A DNA stretch of 64,000 nucleotides from Comamonadaceae bacterium (GCA_947373105.1 CANBWK010000001.1:1-64000); one strand, 5' to 3'; shown: positions 12,360 to 24,418, counted from the first letter of the stretch. Translations and numbers: made by a program. The notes: generated by a model from the letters alone, not told the origin.

Positions 12360-12952
12360 TGGTCCAGATGACCGCCCAGGATTTTTGGAATCTGTTTCAG
12401 CAATTTGCATCTTTGTCTTTGCTTGGTGTGGGTGGCGCCATTACCAGCGCACCTGACATGCACCGCTTTTTGGTAGAAGAAACGCATTGGCTAAGTGACA
12501 TGCAATTCACCTCTTCGATTGCGATTGCACAAGCATCCCCTGGCCCCAATATTTTGTTTGTGGCTTTGATGGGGTGGAATGTTGGCTTGAATGCCGGCGG
12601 AGGATTGGTCGGTGGACCAACGGCATGGGCTTTGGGCATGCTCGGAATTCTGGCAACCATGGTGGGCATCATGCTGCCTTCATCTGTGCTGACTTACTGT
12701 GCTACACGCTGGGCTCATCGCAACAGAGATTTGCAAGCGGTCAAAGCCTTCAAAGCGGGGATGGCACCCATTGTGATAGCGCTTTTGATCTGCACAGGCT
12801 GGTTACTGACTGCTGCGCACAATCAACCCGGCCGGGACTGGCCATTGTGGTTATTGACGGCTGGTGCCGCATTGTTGGTTTGGCGCACCAAGTTGCACAT
12901 GCTTTGGATGCTTGGCGCTGGAGCCCTTTTGGGGGGGCTCGGGATCATTTGA
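12356..12952 (+). CDS. Chromate transporter, second half-type subunit
   Basis: Start at MMVQMTAQDFWNLFQQF, in frame inside the 11918..12952 track ORF; PGPNILFVALMGW motif; ATGA overlap with the upstream CHR gene. Confidence 0.86.
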   Translation: MMVQMTAQDFWNLFQQFASLSLLGVGGAITSAPDMHRFLVEETHWLSDMQFTSSIAIAQASPGPNILFVALMGWNVGLNAGGGLVGGPTAWALGMLGILATMVGIMLPSSVLTYCATRWAHRNRDLQAVKAFKAGMAPIVIALLICTGWLLTAAHNQPGRDWPLWLLTAGAALLVWRTKLHMLWMLGAGALLGGLGII

Positions 12953-12964
12953 TGCCAAAAAGGA

Positions 12965-13312
12965 TCAGTGTGGATTCTCGAAGAAAACAATGTTCGAGTA
13001 ATCACTGAATTCGAAATAAACTTTCTTTTCAGTTGGGTCTACTTGCATATTGAGGTTTTCATCGAGCACACCGTAGCCATAACGGTAATTGCGGGGTTTA
13101 CCGTCATCAGTGCCCAAGGCCGTACTGAGTTTGTCGACTTTCAAAAATCGGCGAACCACCTTGTCACCCGCATAGATCTCCAGCACACCGTTGGTGCCAG
13201 TCCAGTTCTGAATATCGCGGCTGATTTTATTTTGCTGCTCTTGGGTACAGCCTACCAACAATAAAGCAGGTACAGCCAAAGCTGCGGTGGCAAATTTCAA
13301 AGCTATTTTCAT
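12965..13312 (-). CDS. Putative lipoprotein, function unknown
   Basis: 115 aa, lipobox LLLVGC; family not recognised. Confidence 0.7.
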   Translation of the reverse strand: MKIALKFATAALAVPALLLVGCTQEQQNKISRDIQNWTGTNGVLEIYAGDKVVRRFLKVDKLSTALGTDDGKPRNYRYGYGVLDENLNMQVDPTEKKVYFEFSDYSNIVFFENPH

Positions 13313-13330
13313 TTTTCACTCCTTTAAAAA

Positions 13331-14068
13331 TCACAAGCCCCGTTGTCGGAGCGCTTCGTACAAACATACCCCACTGGCCACCGAGACGTTCAGGCTTTCT
13401 ACAGCCCCATGCATCGGAATACTCACCAACTCATCGCAGGTTTTACGGGTTAATTGACGCATCCCTGCGCCTTCGGCGCCCAGTACGATTGCCGTCGGAC
13501 CCGTGAATTCCACTTGGTACAAAGTTTTCGCTGCATCGTCACTGGTACCTGTGATCCAGATGCTGCGTTCTTTCAGTTCACCCAAAGTACGTGCCAAATT
13601 GGTGACCATGAAATACGGCATGGTTTCAGCCGCGCCGCTCGCCACTTTTGCCACCGTGGCATTGATGCCTGCAGCATGGTCCTTGGGGGCAATCACTGCA
13701 TGCGCCCCTGCCCCGTCAGCTACCCGCAAACAGGCACCCAAGTTGTGGGGGTCAGTAATGCCGTCCAGCACCAACAACAAGGGGGGGCCAGTGACTGCGT
13801 CCAGTAAATCGTCTAAAGAATGGATTTGCGCTACAGGTTCGACGCGGGCTGCAACCCCTTGATGGCCATGGCTGCCGCAGAGCTTGGCCAAACGCAGATT
13901 GTCGGCCTCAATCAACCGTGCACCAGCCTCATTGGCGCGCTCCAGAAACTGGCGCATTCTGGCGTCACGTCGCGTGGATTCGTAATAAATTTCAATGATC
14001 GACTGCGGCGCGGTTTTCAATCGAACGCCGACGGCATGAAAGCCGAATAAAACTTTGGGTGATGACAT
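13331..14068 (-). CDS. rlmB: 23S rRNA (guanosine-2'-O-)-methyltransferase RlmB (SpoU family)
   Basis: MSSPKVLFGFHAVGVRL...LVLDGITDPHNLGACLRVADGAGAHAVIAPKDHAA...VLGAEGAGMRQLTR...LNVSVASGVCLYEALRQR. Confidence 0.94.
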   Translation of the reverse strand: MSSPKVLFGFHAVGVRLKTAPQSIIEIYYESTRRDARMRQFLERANEAGARLIEADNLRLAKLCGSHGHQGVAARVEPVAQIHSLDDLLDAVTGPPLLLVLDGITDPHNLGACLRVADGAGAHAVIAPKDHAAGINATVAKVASGAAETMPYFMVTNLARTLGELKERSIWITGTSDDAAKTLYQVEFTGPTAIVLGAEGAGMRQLTRKTCDELVSIPMHGAVESLNVSVASGVCLYEALRQRGL

Positions 14069-14075
14069 TCCCTGA

Positions 14076-14744
14076 TTATCGTTGTTGTCCGGCCTCAATC
14101 ACCAAACGCTGCTGGCATCGCTCAGCCACCCGGGGATCGTGCGTGACCAGAACCAAGGTCGTTCCTTGTTCTTGGTTAAGCTCGAACATCAGGTTCAGGA
14201 TAGTTTCCCCCGTGGCATGGTCCAGACTGCCCGTTGGCTCGTCGGCCAGCAATATCTGGGGACGCATCACGAAGGCTCGGGCCAATGCGACACGTTGCTG
14301 CTCTCCACCGCTCAGAACTTTAGGGTAATGTTTGAGTCGTTGGCCAAGCCCAACCCGATCAAGCATGGCAGTCGCTGTATGAACGCTATTTTTGCGACCC
14401 GCTAATTCCAATGGAAGCATCACGTTTTCAAGTGCCGTTAAATTGGCCATCAACTGAAAACTTTGAAAAACAAAGCCCATGTACTGCGCTCGCACGTGAG
14501 CACGCTCGTCCTCACTCAAAGTGAACAAATCATGACCTGCCAGCAAGACCGAGCCTTGCGAGGGTGTATCCAAACCCGCCATGATGGATAACAAGGTGCT
14601 TTTGCCAGATCCGGAGGCGCCCACAATGGCCATAGTTTCCCCTCTTGCCAAAGTGAAATCAATATCACGCAAAATAGTCAAGGTTCCCGTCGAGTCGGTG
14701 ACCGACTTGAATACATGGGCGACAGAAATGATGGAATCCGGCAT
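14076..14744 (-). CDS. ABC transporter ATP-binding protein (YbbA/LolD type)
   Basis: Walker A GASGSGKST, signature LSGGEQQRVALARA, Walker B ILLADEPTGSLD; divergent from a tesA-like gene, as in ybbA-tesA. Confidence 0.92.
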   Translation of the reverse strand: MPDSIISVAHVFKSVTDSTGTLTILRDIDFTLARGETMAIVGASGSGKSTLLSIMAGLDTPSQGSVLLAGHDLFTLSEDERAHVRAQYMGFVFQSFQLMANLTALENVMLPLELAGRKNSVHTATAMLDRVGLGQRLKHYPKVLSGGEQQRVALARAFVMRPQILLADEPTGSLDHATGETILNLMFELNQEQGTTLVLVTHDPRVAERCQQRLVIEAGQQR

Positions 14745-15393
14745 GAACAAAACCTTATGGCAACGACGACACTTTAACGCGATAACCCTTTCCGTTTTGG
14801 CTACAGGCTTTTATGTGGCCATTCAGGCAAAATCAGTTCACTCCATTTTGGTCTTGGGTGACTCTATCAGTGCCGAATACGGCTTGCAGCGCGGTCAAGG
14901 CTGGGTTGCCTTACTGGTGCAGAAACTGACAACGGAAAAAATAACTGTCCAAGTTGTGAATGCCAGCATCAGCGGAGAGACGACTTCCGGCGGTCGCTCG
15001 AGGATGTCTACCCTGCTCAAGCAGCACCAGCCTGATCTTGTGGTCATCGAGTTGGGTGCAAATGACGCCTTGCGAGGCTTGGCCTTGACACAAACACAAG
15101 ACAATCTGATTGCAATGGCCCATTCGGCCAAATCGAATGGCGCGAAAGTCCTGCTGTTGGGCATGCAGATGCCTCCTAATTATGGACTTGACTATGCAAA
15201 GCAATTTGAAAATGTCTACCGACAAAGCGCTCAAAAAACACAAGCCCATTTGATCCCCTTTTTCCTCAAAGGCGTTGGTGACGATCCTGATCCGCTTAAA
15301 TGGTTTCAGTCAGACCGTATCCATCCCAATGCTGCCGCCCACCCACAGTTGCTTGCAAACGTTTGGCCAGAAATTAAAAAAATGATTCAATAA
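14743..15393 (+). CDS. tesA: Arylesterase / multifunctional acyl-CoA thioesterase I (SGNH hydrolase)
   Basis: MNKTLWQRRHF... signal peptide; ILVLGDSISAEYGL (GDS), ELGANDALRG, DRIHPNAAAH; divergent from the ABC ATPase. Confidence 0.9.
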   Translation: MNKTLWQRRHFNAITLSVLATGFYVAIQAKSVHSILVLGDSISAEYGLQRGQGWVALLVQKLTTEKITVQVVNASISGETTSGGRSRMSTLLKQHQPDLVVIELGANDALRGLALTQTQDNLIAMAHSAKSNGAKVLLLGMQMPPNYGLDYAKQFENVYRQSAQKTQAHLIPFFLKGVGDDPDPLKWFQSDRIHPNAAAHPQLLANVWPEIKKMIQ

Positions 15394-15450
15394 CACGCCA
15401 CTCGGCACAAGGAAGGCCGCATTCAAATTCCAAGGTTTTTGGAGATAATG

Positions 15451-15476
15451 AAAAAACCGGCCTCAGCCGGTTTGTC
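15451..15476. terminator. Intrinsic terminator-like hairpin, probably bidirectional
   Basis: AAACCGGC-CTCA-GCCGGTTT perfect 8-bp stem flanked by A/T runs, between convergent tesA and a 65-aa ORF. Confidence 0.85.
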
Positions 15477-15497
15477 TAGATTGTGTTTGTCGCTGTA

Positions 15498-15695
15498 TCA
15501 AGTTGCCGCTGGCGGTAAATTCTCGGGAATTGCAGCCGCATCAGATTCGGGCTCTTCGGCAACCCCGTCTATTTCTGGGTCATAGCCAGGGTCACCCAGC
15601 TTACGCTCGGCCTTGGCTTTGAGTTTGTCTTCTTTTTTACGCTTTTTAGCCAGTTCTTTCTGACGCTTTTCGTATCCGTAGTTGGGTGTTGCCAA
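15498..15695 (-). CDS. Small highly charged (Lys/Glu-rich) protein, function unknown
   Basis: 65 aa, MATPNYGYEKRQKELAKKRKKEDKLKAKAERKLGDPGYDPE...; followed by a strong terminator. Confidence 0.6.
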   Translation of the reverse strand: MATPNYGYEKRQKELAKKRKKEDKLKAKAERKLGDPGYDPEIDGVAEEPESDAAAIPENLPPAAT

Positions 15696-15884
15696 GGTTA
15701 TTCTCTCTTTAGATGTAGCTCGACTGTATCAGCTTGCGTTAGGGTCCGGTCATTTCACGCAATCCCTGTCAGCACAACAGCTTGGTTAGCCCAGCCAAGG
15801 CGTCAAAATAAATATGCCCAAGGCCCATTGTGACAAGCCCAACAAGACGCTTATGCCCGCAATGGTGGGTATCGCAAAAATGAA

Positions 15885-17120
15885 TTACAACGGCAACGTT
15901 GCTAGGAGTGAATGTTGTAGATCCTCAATCAGATCTGCAGCCGCTTCTAAGCCCGTGGAAAAACGTACCAATGTACCTGACTTTAAATGGGAGGGCCACG
16001 CTTGTCGCATGGCGCGAATGTCGTAAGGCACGACCAGTGAAACAGGACCGCCCCAACTGTAGCCAATTTTGAACAATTTCAAATGATCGCAAAATGCATC
16101 CACTTGTGACAGGCTGAACTGAGGTGACATCATCACGCTGAACAATCCTGCCGCCAAACCTGTCTTGCCTGAAATTTCACAAAGCGATTTCCAATGTCCA
16201 TGCCCAGGCGACTCAGGAAAAGCGGGGTGAAGTACTTGAGCGCATTGGGGCTGCAATTGAAACCAAGCGGCCAATGCACGGGCTGTTTCGTCTTGAGCTT
16301 TATAGCGAATGCCAATGCTAGGCAATGAGCGTATGACGGATTCCACATCATTTGCAGCAACCCCCAAACCTAAACGCATATGACAAAGTTTTATTTTCAG
16401 ATGGAGTTCGGGGTCGCGCGTTATGACACTGCCCATCAAGACATCACCGCCCCCGCTGGGGTACTTTGTCAAAGCATGCGCACTGATGTCAACCCCTAAA
16501 GTCCCATCTCCCAACAAATCAAACGGTTTAAAAGCCAATCCTGCTCCCCACGTATTGTCCAGAGCGCAGAGCACATTTTTATCCCGGCAAATGCGGGTCA
16601 ATGCCAACAAATCGGGGAACTCCATGCTCACAGAACCAGGCGCTTCAAGCCAAACCAATCGGGTACGGAGATTGATACGGTCGGCCAATTCAGCAGCGTT
16701 CAGTGGATCATAAAACTGGTGAGTGATGCCAAAGGACTTCAGCTCGCCCTCGGCCAATGCCTTGTTAGGGCCGTAAGCGTTGTCAGGCAACAAAATTTCA
16801 TCGCCAACCTTCAAAAGTGCGAGGGCTACCGTAGAGAGTGCCGCAAGCCCACTGGGTGCCAGTACACACTGCAGACCGCCCTCAAGGGCACACAAACGTT
16901 CCTCTAGCAGGTAAGACGTTGGTGTGCCATGCAAGCCATAGGTGTAACCAGATTTGTTTTTCCATTCGCGCTGGCGCATGGCCGCAACATTGGGAAAATA
17001 AACCGTAGACGCTTTGAAAACACCTGGCTGCGGAGAATCAAATTCACCGGGAGGCTGATAAGGGTGGTGAATAAGGTGCGTGACGGAATGGGCGGGGATA
17101 TTTTTTTTCATGTCCGCCAT
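15885..17120 (-). CDS. metC: Cystathionine beta-lyase (PLP-dependent trans-sulfuration family)
   Basis: SVTHLIHHPYQPPGEFDSPQPGVFKASTVYFPN...GYTYGLHGTPTSYLLEERLCALEGG...TKYPSGGGDVLMG (PLP lysine context). Confidence 0.88.
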   Translation of the reverse strand: MADMKKNIPAHSVTHLIHHPYQPPGEFDSPQPGVFKASTVYFPNVAAMRQREWKNKSGYTYGLHGTPTSYLLEERLCALEGGLQCVLAPSGLAALSTVALALLKVGDEILLPDNAYGPNKALAEGELKSFGITHQFYDPLNAAELADRINLRTRLVWLEAPGSVSMEFPDLLALTRICRDKNVLCALDNTWGAGLAFKPFDLLGDGTLGVDISAHALTKYPSGGGDVLMGSVITRDPELHLKIKLCHMRLGLGVAANDVESVIRSLPSIGIRYKAQDETARALAAWFQLQPQCAQVLHPAFPESPGHGHWKSLCEISGKTGLAAGLFSVMMSPQFSLSQVDAFCDHLKLFKIGYSWGGPVSLVVPYDIRAMRQAWPSHLKSGTLVRFSTGLEAAADLIEDLQHSLLATLPL

Positions 17121-17127
17121 GTTAGCG

Positions 17128-17652
17128 TCAGACCTTCCACTTCTCCAGCAATTTTTCCGGACGTGTCGAGTCATACCCTTCAAAAGGTTGATGAATCCAA
17201 GGGTTGGTTGCTAAAAATTCTACCGAGTAATCAGCCTTGAAATCTGAAACACCTTTGGTCCAAAGCACAGCCGTGCGCAATTCGGTAATGGGCGTGTAAT
17301 TGGTTTTGAGCATGTTCACAACAGCTTTAAGCGTATGCCCCGTATCTGCCAAGTCGTCAACCAGCAAAACTCGACCAGCGATTTCACCTTTGGGTGTGGT
17401 GATGAAACGTGCAATGTCTAAATGCCCTTGAACTGTGCCAGAGTCTGCACGGTAGGAACTGGTCGACATGATGGCCAAAGGTTTGTCAAAAACACGGGAC
17501 AAAATGTCACCAGGTCGCATACCGCCGCGGGCTAAACACAAAATAGTGTCAAACTCCCAGCCGGACTGATGAATCTTAATGGCCAGCTTTTCTACCAAAT
17601 TATGGTATTCGTCATAGCTCACATACAGGTGTTTGCCGTCTTCAGTTAACAT
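17128..17652 (-). CDS. Phosphoribosyltransferase (hypoxanthine/xanthine-guanine type)
   Basis: PRPP motif VLLVDDLADTGHTL; DTILCLARGGMRPGDILSR; adjacent to purA. Confidence 0.85.
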   Translation of the reverse strand: MLTEDGKHLYVSYDEYHNLVEKLAIKIHQSGWEFDTILCLARGGMRPGDILSRVFDKPLAIMSTSSYRADSGTVQGHLDIARFITTPKGEIAGRVLLVDDLADTGHTLKAVVNMLKTNYTPITELRTAVLWTKGVSDFKADYSVEFLATNPWIHQPFEGYDSTRPEKLLEKWKV

Positions 17653-17721
17653 CAAAATCTCCAAGAGAATGAGTGCAGGTGGCCCAATTTGGGACACCAC
17701 AGGAAGCCATTGACTGTAAAT

Positions 17722-20275
<2,554 letters not shown>

Positions 20276-20325
20276 AAGATTATTGCAGCTGTAAAAACCG
20301 TGATTTTACCTTTTGAAAAGGCTAT

Positions 20326-20511
20326 TCACGAGACACACAGCAAGAGAATGAGTCCGACGAGTGCACTGCACAGGCCAAAAAATCGAATTTGACCATCCTC
20401 AAGTCGCAAAAGTTGCTCAAACATTTTTCGCCATCGCATGGGAGATGCCATAGGCAGAATACCCTCAATAATCAGCATGAGGGCCAAGGCGATAAGCAGT
20501 TGCTCAAGCAC
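20326..20511 (-). CDS. DUF2065-like small membrane protein
   Basis: 61 aa, two hydrophobic segments, LLIALALMLIIEGILPMASPMRWR; downstream of hflC. Confidence 0.8.
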   Translation of the reverse strand: MLEQLLIALALMLIIEGILPMASPMRWRKMFEQLLRLEDGQIRFFGLCSALVGLILLLCVS

Positions 20512-20514
20512 AGA

Positions 20515-21414
20515 CTACTTTTTGGCGGGCACTGGATTCATATTGCCCTTCATTGACTTGAAAAAATCAGAAGAACTGGGATCCAAAACCATCACATCAG
20601 ATTTTTTAGCAAATGTCGCTTTGTAAGCATCCAAGCTGCGGTAAAACTGTGCGAATTGCGGGTCTTTACCAAAAGCCTCTGAATAAATGCGAGCGGCTTG
20701 CGCATCACCGGCGCCTTTAATTTTTTGTGCTTCTCGGTATGCATTGGCAATAGTGACTTCGCGTTGACGGTCGGCATCGGCACGAATTTTTTCGCCCTCA
20801 GCACCACCGGTCGATCGCAATTCGTTGGCTACACGTTTTCGCTCAGCTTCCATTCGGCGGTAAACGGACTCGGTAATGGCATCTACATAGTCAGCACGAG
20901 TGATCCGCACATCCACAACATCCACACCCCAGGGCTTTTCACCCCGAACTTTTTCAAGAACCTCTCGCTTCACATCGGCCATCAAGGTTTCACGTTGCAA
21001 TGAAAGTAATTCTTTGACAGTTCGTTTATTGATCTCTTCTTGGAAGGCATTGCGGACAACGCGATTGAGTTGGTTGGCACCAGACTTTTCATCCAGCCCC
21101 ACATTTCGAATGTAAGCCATCGGGTCAGTAATACGCCAGCGTACAAACCAATCAATCACCACACGTTGCTTTTCTGCGGTCAACATGGGTTCTGTATCAG
21201 GGCTGTCCAAAGTCAGCAATCGCTTGTCGATGTAGGTCACATTTTGAAGCGGAGGCGGCAGCTTGATATTCAATCCAGGCTCGGTAATCACTTCTTTGAT
21301 TTGACCCAGTGCATAGACCACACCAAACTGACGCTGGTCGACCACAAAAACCATGGAGCTGAGCATGCCCAGCACGATGATCAACGATGTTATCCAAAAA
21401 CCAATACGGTTCAT
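20515..21414 (-). CDS. hflC: Protease modulator HflC (SPFH/band 7)
   Basis: FVVDQRQFGVVYALGQIKEVITEPGLNIKLPPPLQNVTYIDKR. Confidence 0.95.
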   Translation of the reverse strand: MNRIGFWITSLIIVLGMLSSMVFVVDQRQFGVVYALGQIKEVITEPGLNIKLPPPLQNVTYIDKRLLTLDSPDTEPMLTAEKQRVVIDWFVRWRITDPMAYIRNVGLDEKSGANQLNRVVRNAFQEEINKRTVKELLSLQRETLMADVKREVLEKVRGEKPWGVDVVDVRITRADYVDAITESVYRRMEAERKRVANELRSTGGAEGEKIRADADRQREVTIANAYREAQKIKGAGDAQAARIYSEAFGKDPQFAQFYRSLDAYKATFAKKSDVMVLDPSSSDFFKSMKGNMNPVPAKK

Positions 21415-21429
21415 TTATGACTCCTTCGC

Positions 21430-22770
21430 TCAGCGAACATCACGGTCACGCGAGCGTGAACTGTCCCGCGAACGCGCATCAGCGGGCACAGGCGGCGAAA
21501 TAACGGGTTGCACATTTGACGCAGGCGCATTCGAAGATGATGCGTCTGCTACAGGGGCAGGATTGGTAACGCCTGCATTCAATTGCATGATTTTGTCGAG
21601 CGGCAAATAAAGCAGGTTAGAACCTTGTTTACTGTCCACCACAACCTTGGTGACATTGCTGTAAATTTGCTGCATGGCGTCAATGTACATGCGATCTCGA
21701 GTCACCTGAGGTGCCTTTTGATACTCAGGCAAGATGGACTTGAACCGTTGAGCATCACCTTCTGCTTGGGCCACGATTCTTTCACGATATGCTGAAGACT
21801 CCTCTTTCAGACGTGATGCTGCACCCACGGCACGGGGCACTACATCATTGGCATATGCTTGGGCTTCATTTTTAGACCGTTCACGCTCCTGTCCGGCTTT
21901 CAAGACATCGTCAAATGCAGTTTGCACCTGCTCAGGAGGACGAACCCCGCCTTGTTGCAAGTTGATACCGACAACTTCAATGCCAACTTTGTATCTGTCC
22001 AAAATATGCTGCATCAAAGCACGTACACGAGGCGCAATTTGATCGCGCTCATCAGACAGCGCTGCGTCCATCTTCATTTTCCCGACGACTTCACGAACGG
22101 CAGTTTCAGCAGCTTGCACAACGGCTTCAGTGGGGTTTTTACTCTCAAATAAATAAGCTCGCGCATCGTTCAAACGGTACTGCACAGCGAATTTGATTTC
22201 AACGATATTTTCGTCTTCAGTCAGCATGGCGGATTCACGCAAGCCCGTGGCTTTGATCACGTTGTCACGGCCAATATCTACGGATCGAATTTGGGTCACA
22301 AACACCAACTCATGCCGTTGAATTGGATAAGGCATTCTCCAGTTAAAACCGGCACCCACTGTGACCTTGTAGCGACCAAATTGGGTGATGACGGCTTGCT
22401 GCCCTTCTTGAACAATGAAAAATCCTGTTCCCATCCAAATAAGCAATGCGACTAAGGCAATCGCACCTAATCCAATGCCTGTTAAAAATGGCGGCAGACT
22501 GGGCAATCCATTTCCACCACCACCACCGGAGCCCCCGACAGGAGAGCCTCCTTTGCCGCCCAACAAACGACCAATTTTTTTATTGAAGTCACGCCACAGT
22601 TCATCCAAATCCGGAGGACCTTGGGTCGGACCCTGTCGATTTGGTCGATCAGCAGGTCGCTCTCCCTCTGCACCGGGCGACACAGGGGGGGTCTCTGGTT
22701 CTTTAGGTGATGCGTTGTCCTGAGGCTTGTCATCGCCTCTTCCCCAACGGGGGTCATTGAGATTGAACAT
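21430..22770 (-). CDS. hflK: FtsH protease activity modulator HflK
   Basis: MFNLNDPRWGRGDDKP...Gly/Pro-rich N-terminus...GFFIVQEGQQAVITQFGRY; start placed at MFNLND. Confidence 0.95.
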   Translation of the reverse strand: MFNLNDPRWGRGDDKPQDNASPKEPETPPVSPGAEGERPADRPNRQGPTQGPPDLDELWRDFNKKIGRLLGGKGGSPVGGSGGGGGNGLPSLPPFLTGIGLGAIALVALLIWMGTGFFIVQEGQQAVITQFGRYKVTVGAGFNWRMPYPIQRHELVFVTQIRSVDIGRDNVIKATGLRESAMLTEDENIVEIKFAVQYRLNDARAYLFESKNPTEAVVQAAETAVREVVGKMKMDAALSDERDQIAPRVRALMQHILDRYKVGIEVVGINLQQGGVRPPEQVQTAFDDVLKAGQERERSKNEAQAYANDVVPRAVGAASRLKEESSAYRERIVAQAEGDAQRFKSILPEYQKAPQVTRDRMYIDAMQQIYSNVTKVVVDSKQGSNLLYLPLDKIMQLNAGVTNPAPVADASSSNAPASNVQPVISPPVPADARSRDSSRSRDRDVR

Positions 22771-22869
22771 GCCGCGCACACGGGGCAGCAGTTCATTCCA
22801 TCGAAATGCGCGTAGATGAATGGTCATTCGCAGGGGTCTTTAGAAAACAGAGGAGGTTATTGCGCAGAC

Positions 22870-24057
22870 TCAGTCTGCACCATTGGGTAATTGTGCTGTA
22901 AATTCGCCTGACATTAAATCATCCTGCTCATTCAAGGGATTAGCGGTCGTCGCTCTTGCCGACAGCAACTGCCGCAACTGAGCCAAACCCTCTCCAGTTT
23001 GAGCACTTACAAAAAGGCGATCCATAATGACTCCGTCCTCATCATACTGATCCTTCAGGGTGACAGGTCGTCTTTCAGGGGGTACAGCATCTAGCTTGTT
23101 GAATATCAAGATTTGTGGCACATCGCTAGCACCGATTTCACTCAAAACACGCTGTACTTCAGCCATCTGTTCGGGGAAATCGATATTCGAGGCATCCACG
23201 ACGTGCAGGAGCAAGTCGGCATCCGCGGCCTCTTGCAAGGTTGCCTCAAAGGCGTCGATCAAACCATGTGGCAAATCGCGAATGAACCCCACAGTGTCGG
23301 ACAATGACACGGATCGAGCGGAGTCCCCCAAATACAGTTGCCTTGTGGTCGTATCCAATGTGGCAAATAATTGGTCGGCCACATAGGTCCTCGCTTTGAC
23401 CAAAGCATTGAACAGAGTAGACTTTCCCGCGTTGGTGTAACCTACCAACGAGATGGTGAAAGCATTCCGTCTGTGGCGCTGTTTGCGTTGAGTTTGGCGT
23501 TGTTTTTTGAGTTTTTGCAAGCGATCTTTGGTTCGTTTGATCGAATCACTGATCATGCGTCGGTCTAGCTCAATCTGCGTTTCTCCAGGACCTCCACGGG
23601 TACCAATACCGCCACGTTGCCGCTCCAAATGGGACCATCGTCTGACCAATCGGGTACTCACATATTGCAGCCGAGCCAGTTCAACCTGCAATTTACCCTC
23701 GTGACTGCGTGCACGCTGACCAAATATTTCCAGAATAATCAAGGTGCGGTCATTGACTGGAAGCCCAATATGACGCTCCAAATTTCTCTGCTGCGCGGGG
23801 CTGAGAGATTGGTCAAACAAGACTTCAGTGGCACCGTATTGTTGCGCCATGAATTTAATTTCATCCGCTTTTCCACTGCCTACGAACAAAGCAGCATCAG
23901 GGGCACGTCGCTTACAGGTCAATCGGGCAACGGGAAGCAGGCCCGCCGTTTCGGCAAGAAGGCCTAGTTCTTGGAGTTCGCCATCAAAATGAGGATCACC
24001 AAAATCAACGCCGACCAACAGGGCCGGCGCTGTATCTCTCAACGCGGAATCAGACAA
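22870..24057 (-). CDS. hflX: GTPase HflX
   Basis: RRWSHLERQRGGIGTRGGPGETQIELDRR; VGYTNAGKSTLFNAL; DTVGFIRDLPH. Confidence 0.96.
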   Translation of the reverse strand: MSDSALRDTAPALLVGVDFGDPHFDGELQELGLLAETAGLLPVARLTCKRRAPDAALFVGSGKADEIKFMAQQYGATEVLFDQSLSPAQQRNLERHIGLPVNDRTLIILEIFGQRARSHEGKLQVELARLQYVSTRLVRRWSHLERQRGGIGTRGGPGETQIELDRRMISDSIKRTKDRLQKLKKQRQTQRKQRHRRNAFTISLVGYTNAGKSTLFNALVKARTYVADQLFATLDTTTRQLYLGDSARSVSLSDTVGFIRDLPHGLIDAFEATLQEAADADLLLHVVDASNIDFPEQMAEVQRVLSEIGASDVPQILIFNKLDAVPPERRPVTLKDQYDEDGVIMDRLFVSAQTGEGLAQLRQLLSARATTANPLNEQDDLMSGEFTAQLPNGAD

Positions 24058-24063
24058 ATGGAA

Positions 24064-24315
24064 TCAGGTCGCCTGAGCGTCTTCGGTAGCGTCAGTTGCA
24101 TTCAAATTCACGGCACGGCCAGGCACAATGGTTGAAATAGCATGCTTATAAACCATTTGCGTAACCGTATTACGCAAAAGCACTACGTATTGATCAAAGG
24201 ATTCGATTTGACCTTGCAATTTAATGCCATTGACCAGGTAAATAGACACAGGGACATGCTCTCTGCGCAAAGCATTGAGAAAGGGATCTTGCAAAAGTTG
24301 ACCTTTGTTGCTCAC
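24064..24315 (-). CDS. hfq: RNA chaperone Hfq
   Basis: (V)[67 protein letters not shown] start preceded by GGAG preferred over the track's TTG. Confidence 0.97.
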   Translation of the reverse strand: MSNKGQLLQDPFLNALRREHVPVSIYLVNGIKLQGQIESFDQYVVLLRNTVTQMVYKHAISTIVPGRAVNLNATDATEDAQAT

Positions 24316-24335
24316 GATATGCTCCGTGTTCAAAA

Positions 24336-24358
24336 ATTGTTATAAGGGTGTTAACAAT
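24336..24358 (-). promoter_or_regulatory. Inverted repeat upstream of the hfq Shine-Dalgarno
   Basis: ATTGTTA-N9-TAACAAT, perfect 7-bp arms. Confidence 0.45.
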
Positions 24359-24378
24359 AACACAGGCTTAACCTATTG

Positions 24379-24406
24379 ATTACGGGCATTATGAAAATCC
24401 CGTAAT
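24379..24406 (-). terminator. Stem-loop between der and hfq
   Basis: ATTACGGG-N12-CCCGTAAT perfect 8-bp stem just after the der stop; no strong U-tract. Confidence 0.45.
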
Positions 24407-24418
24407 TATTCAAGCCCA

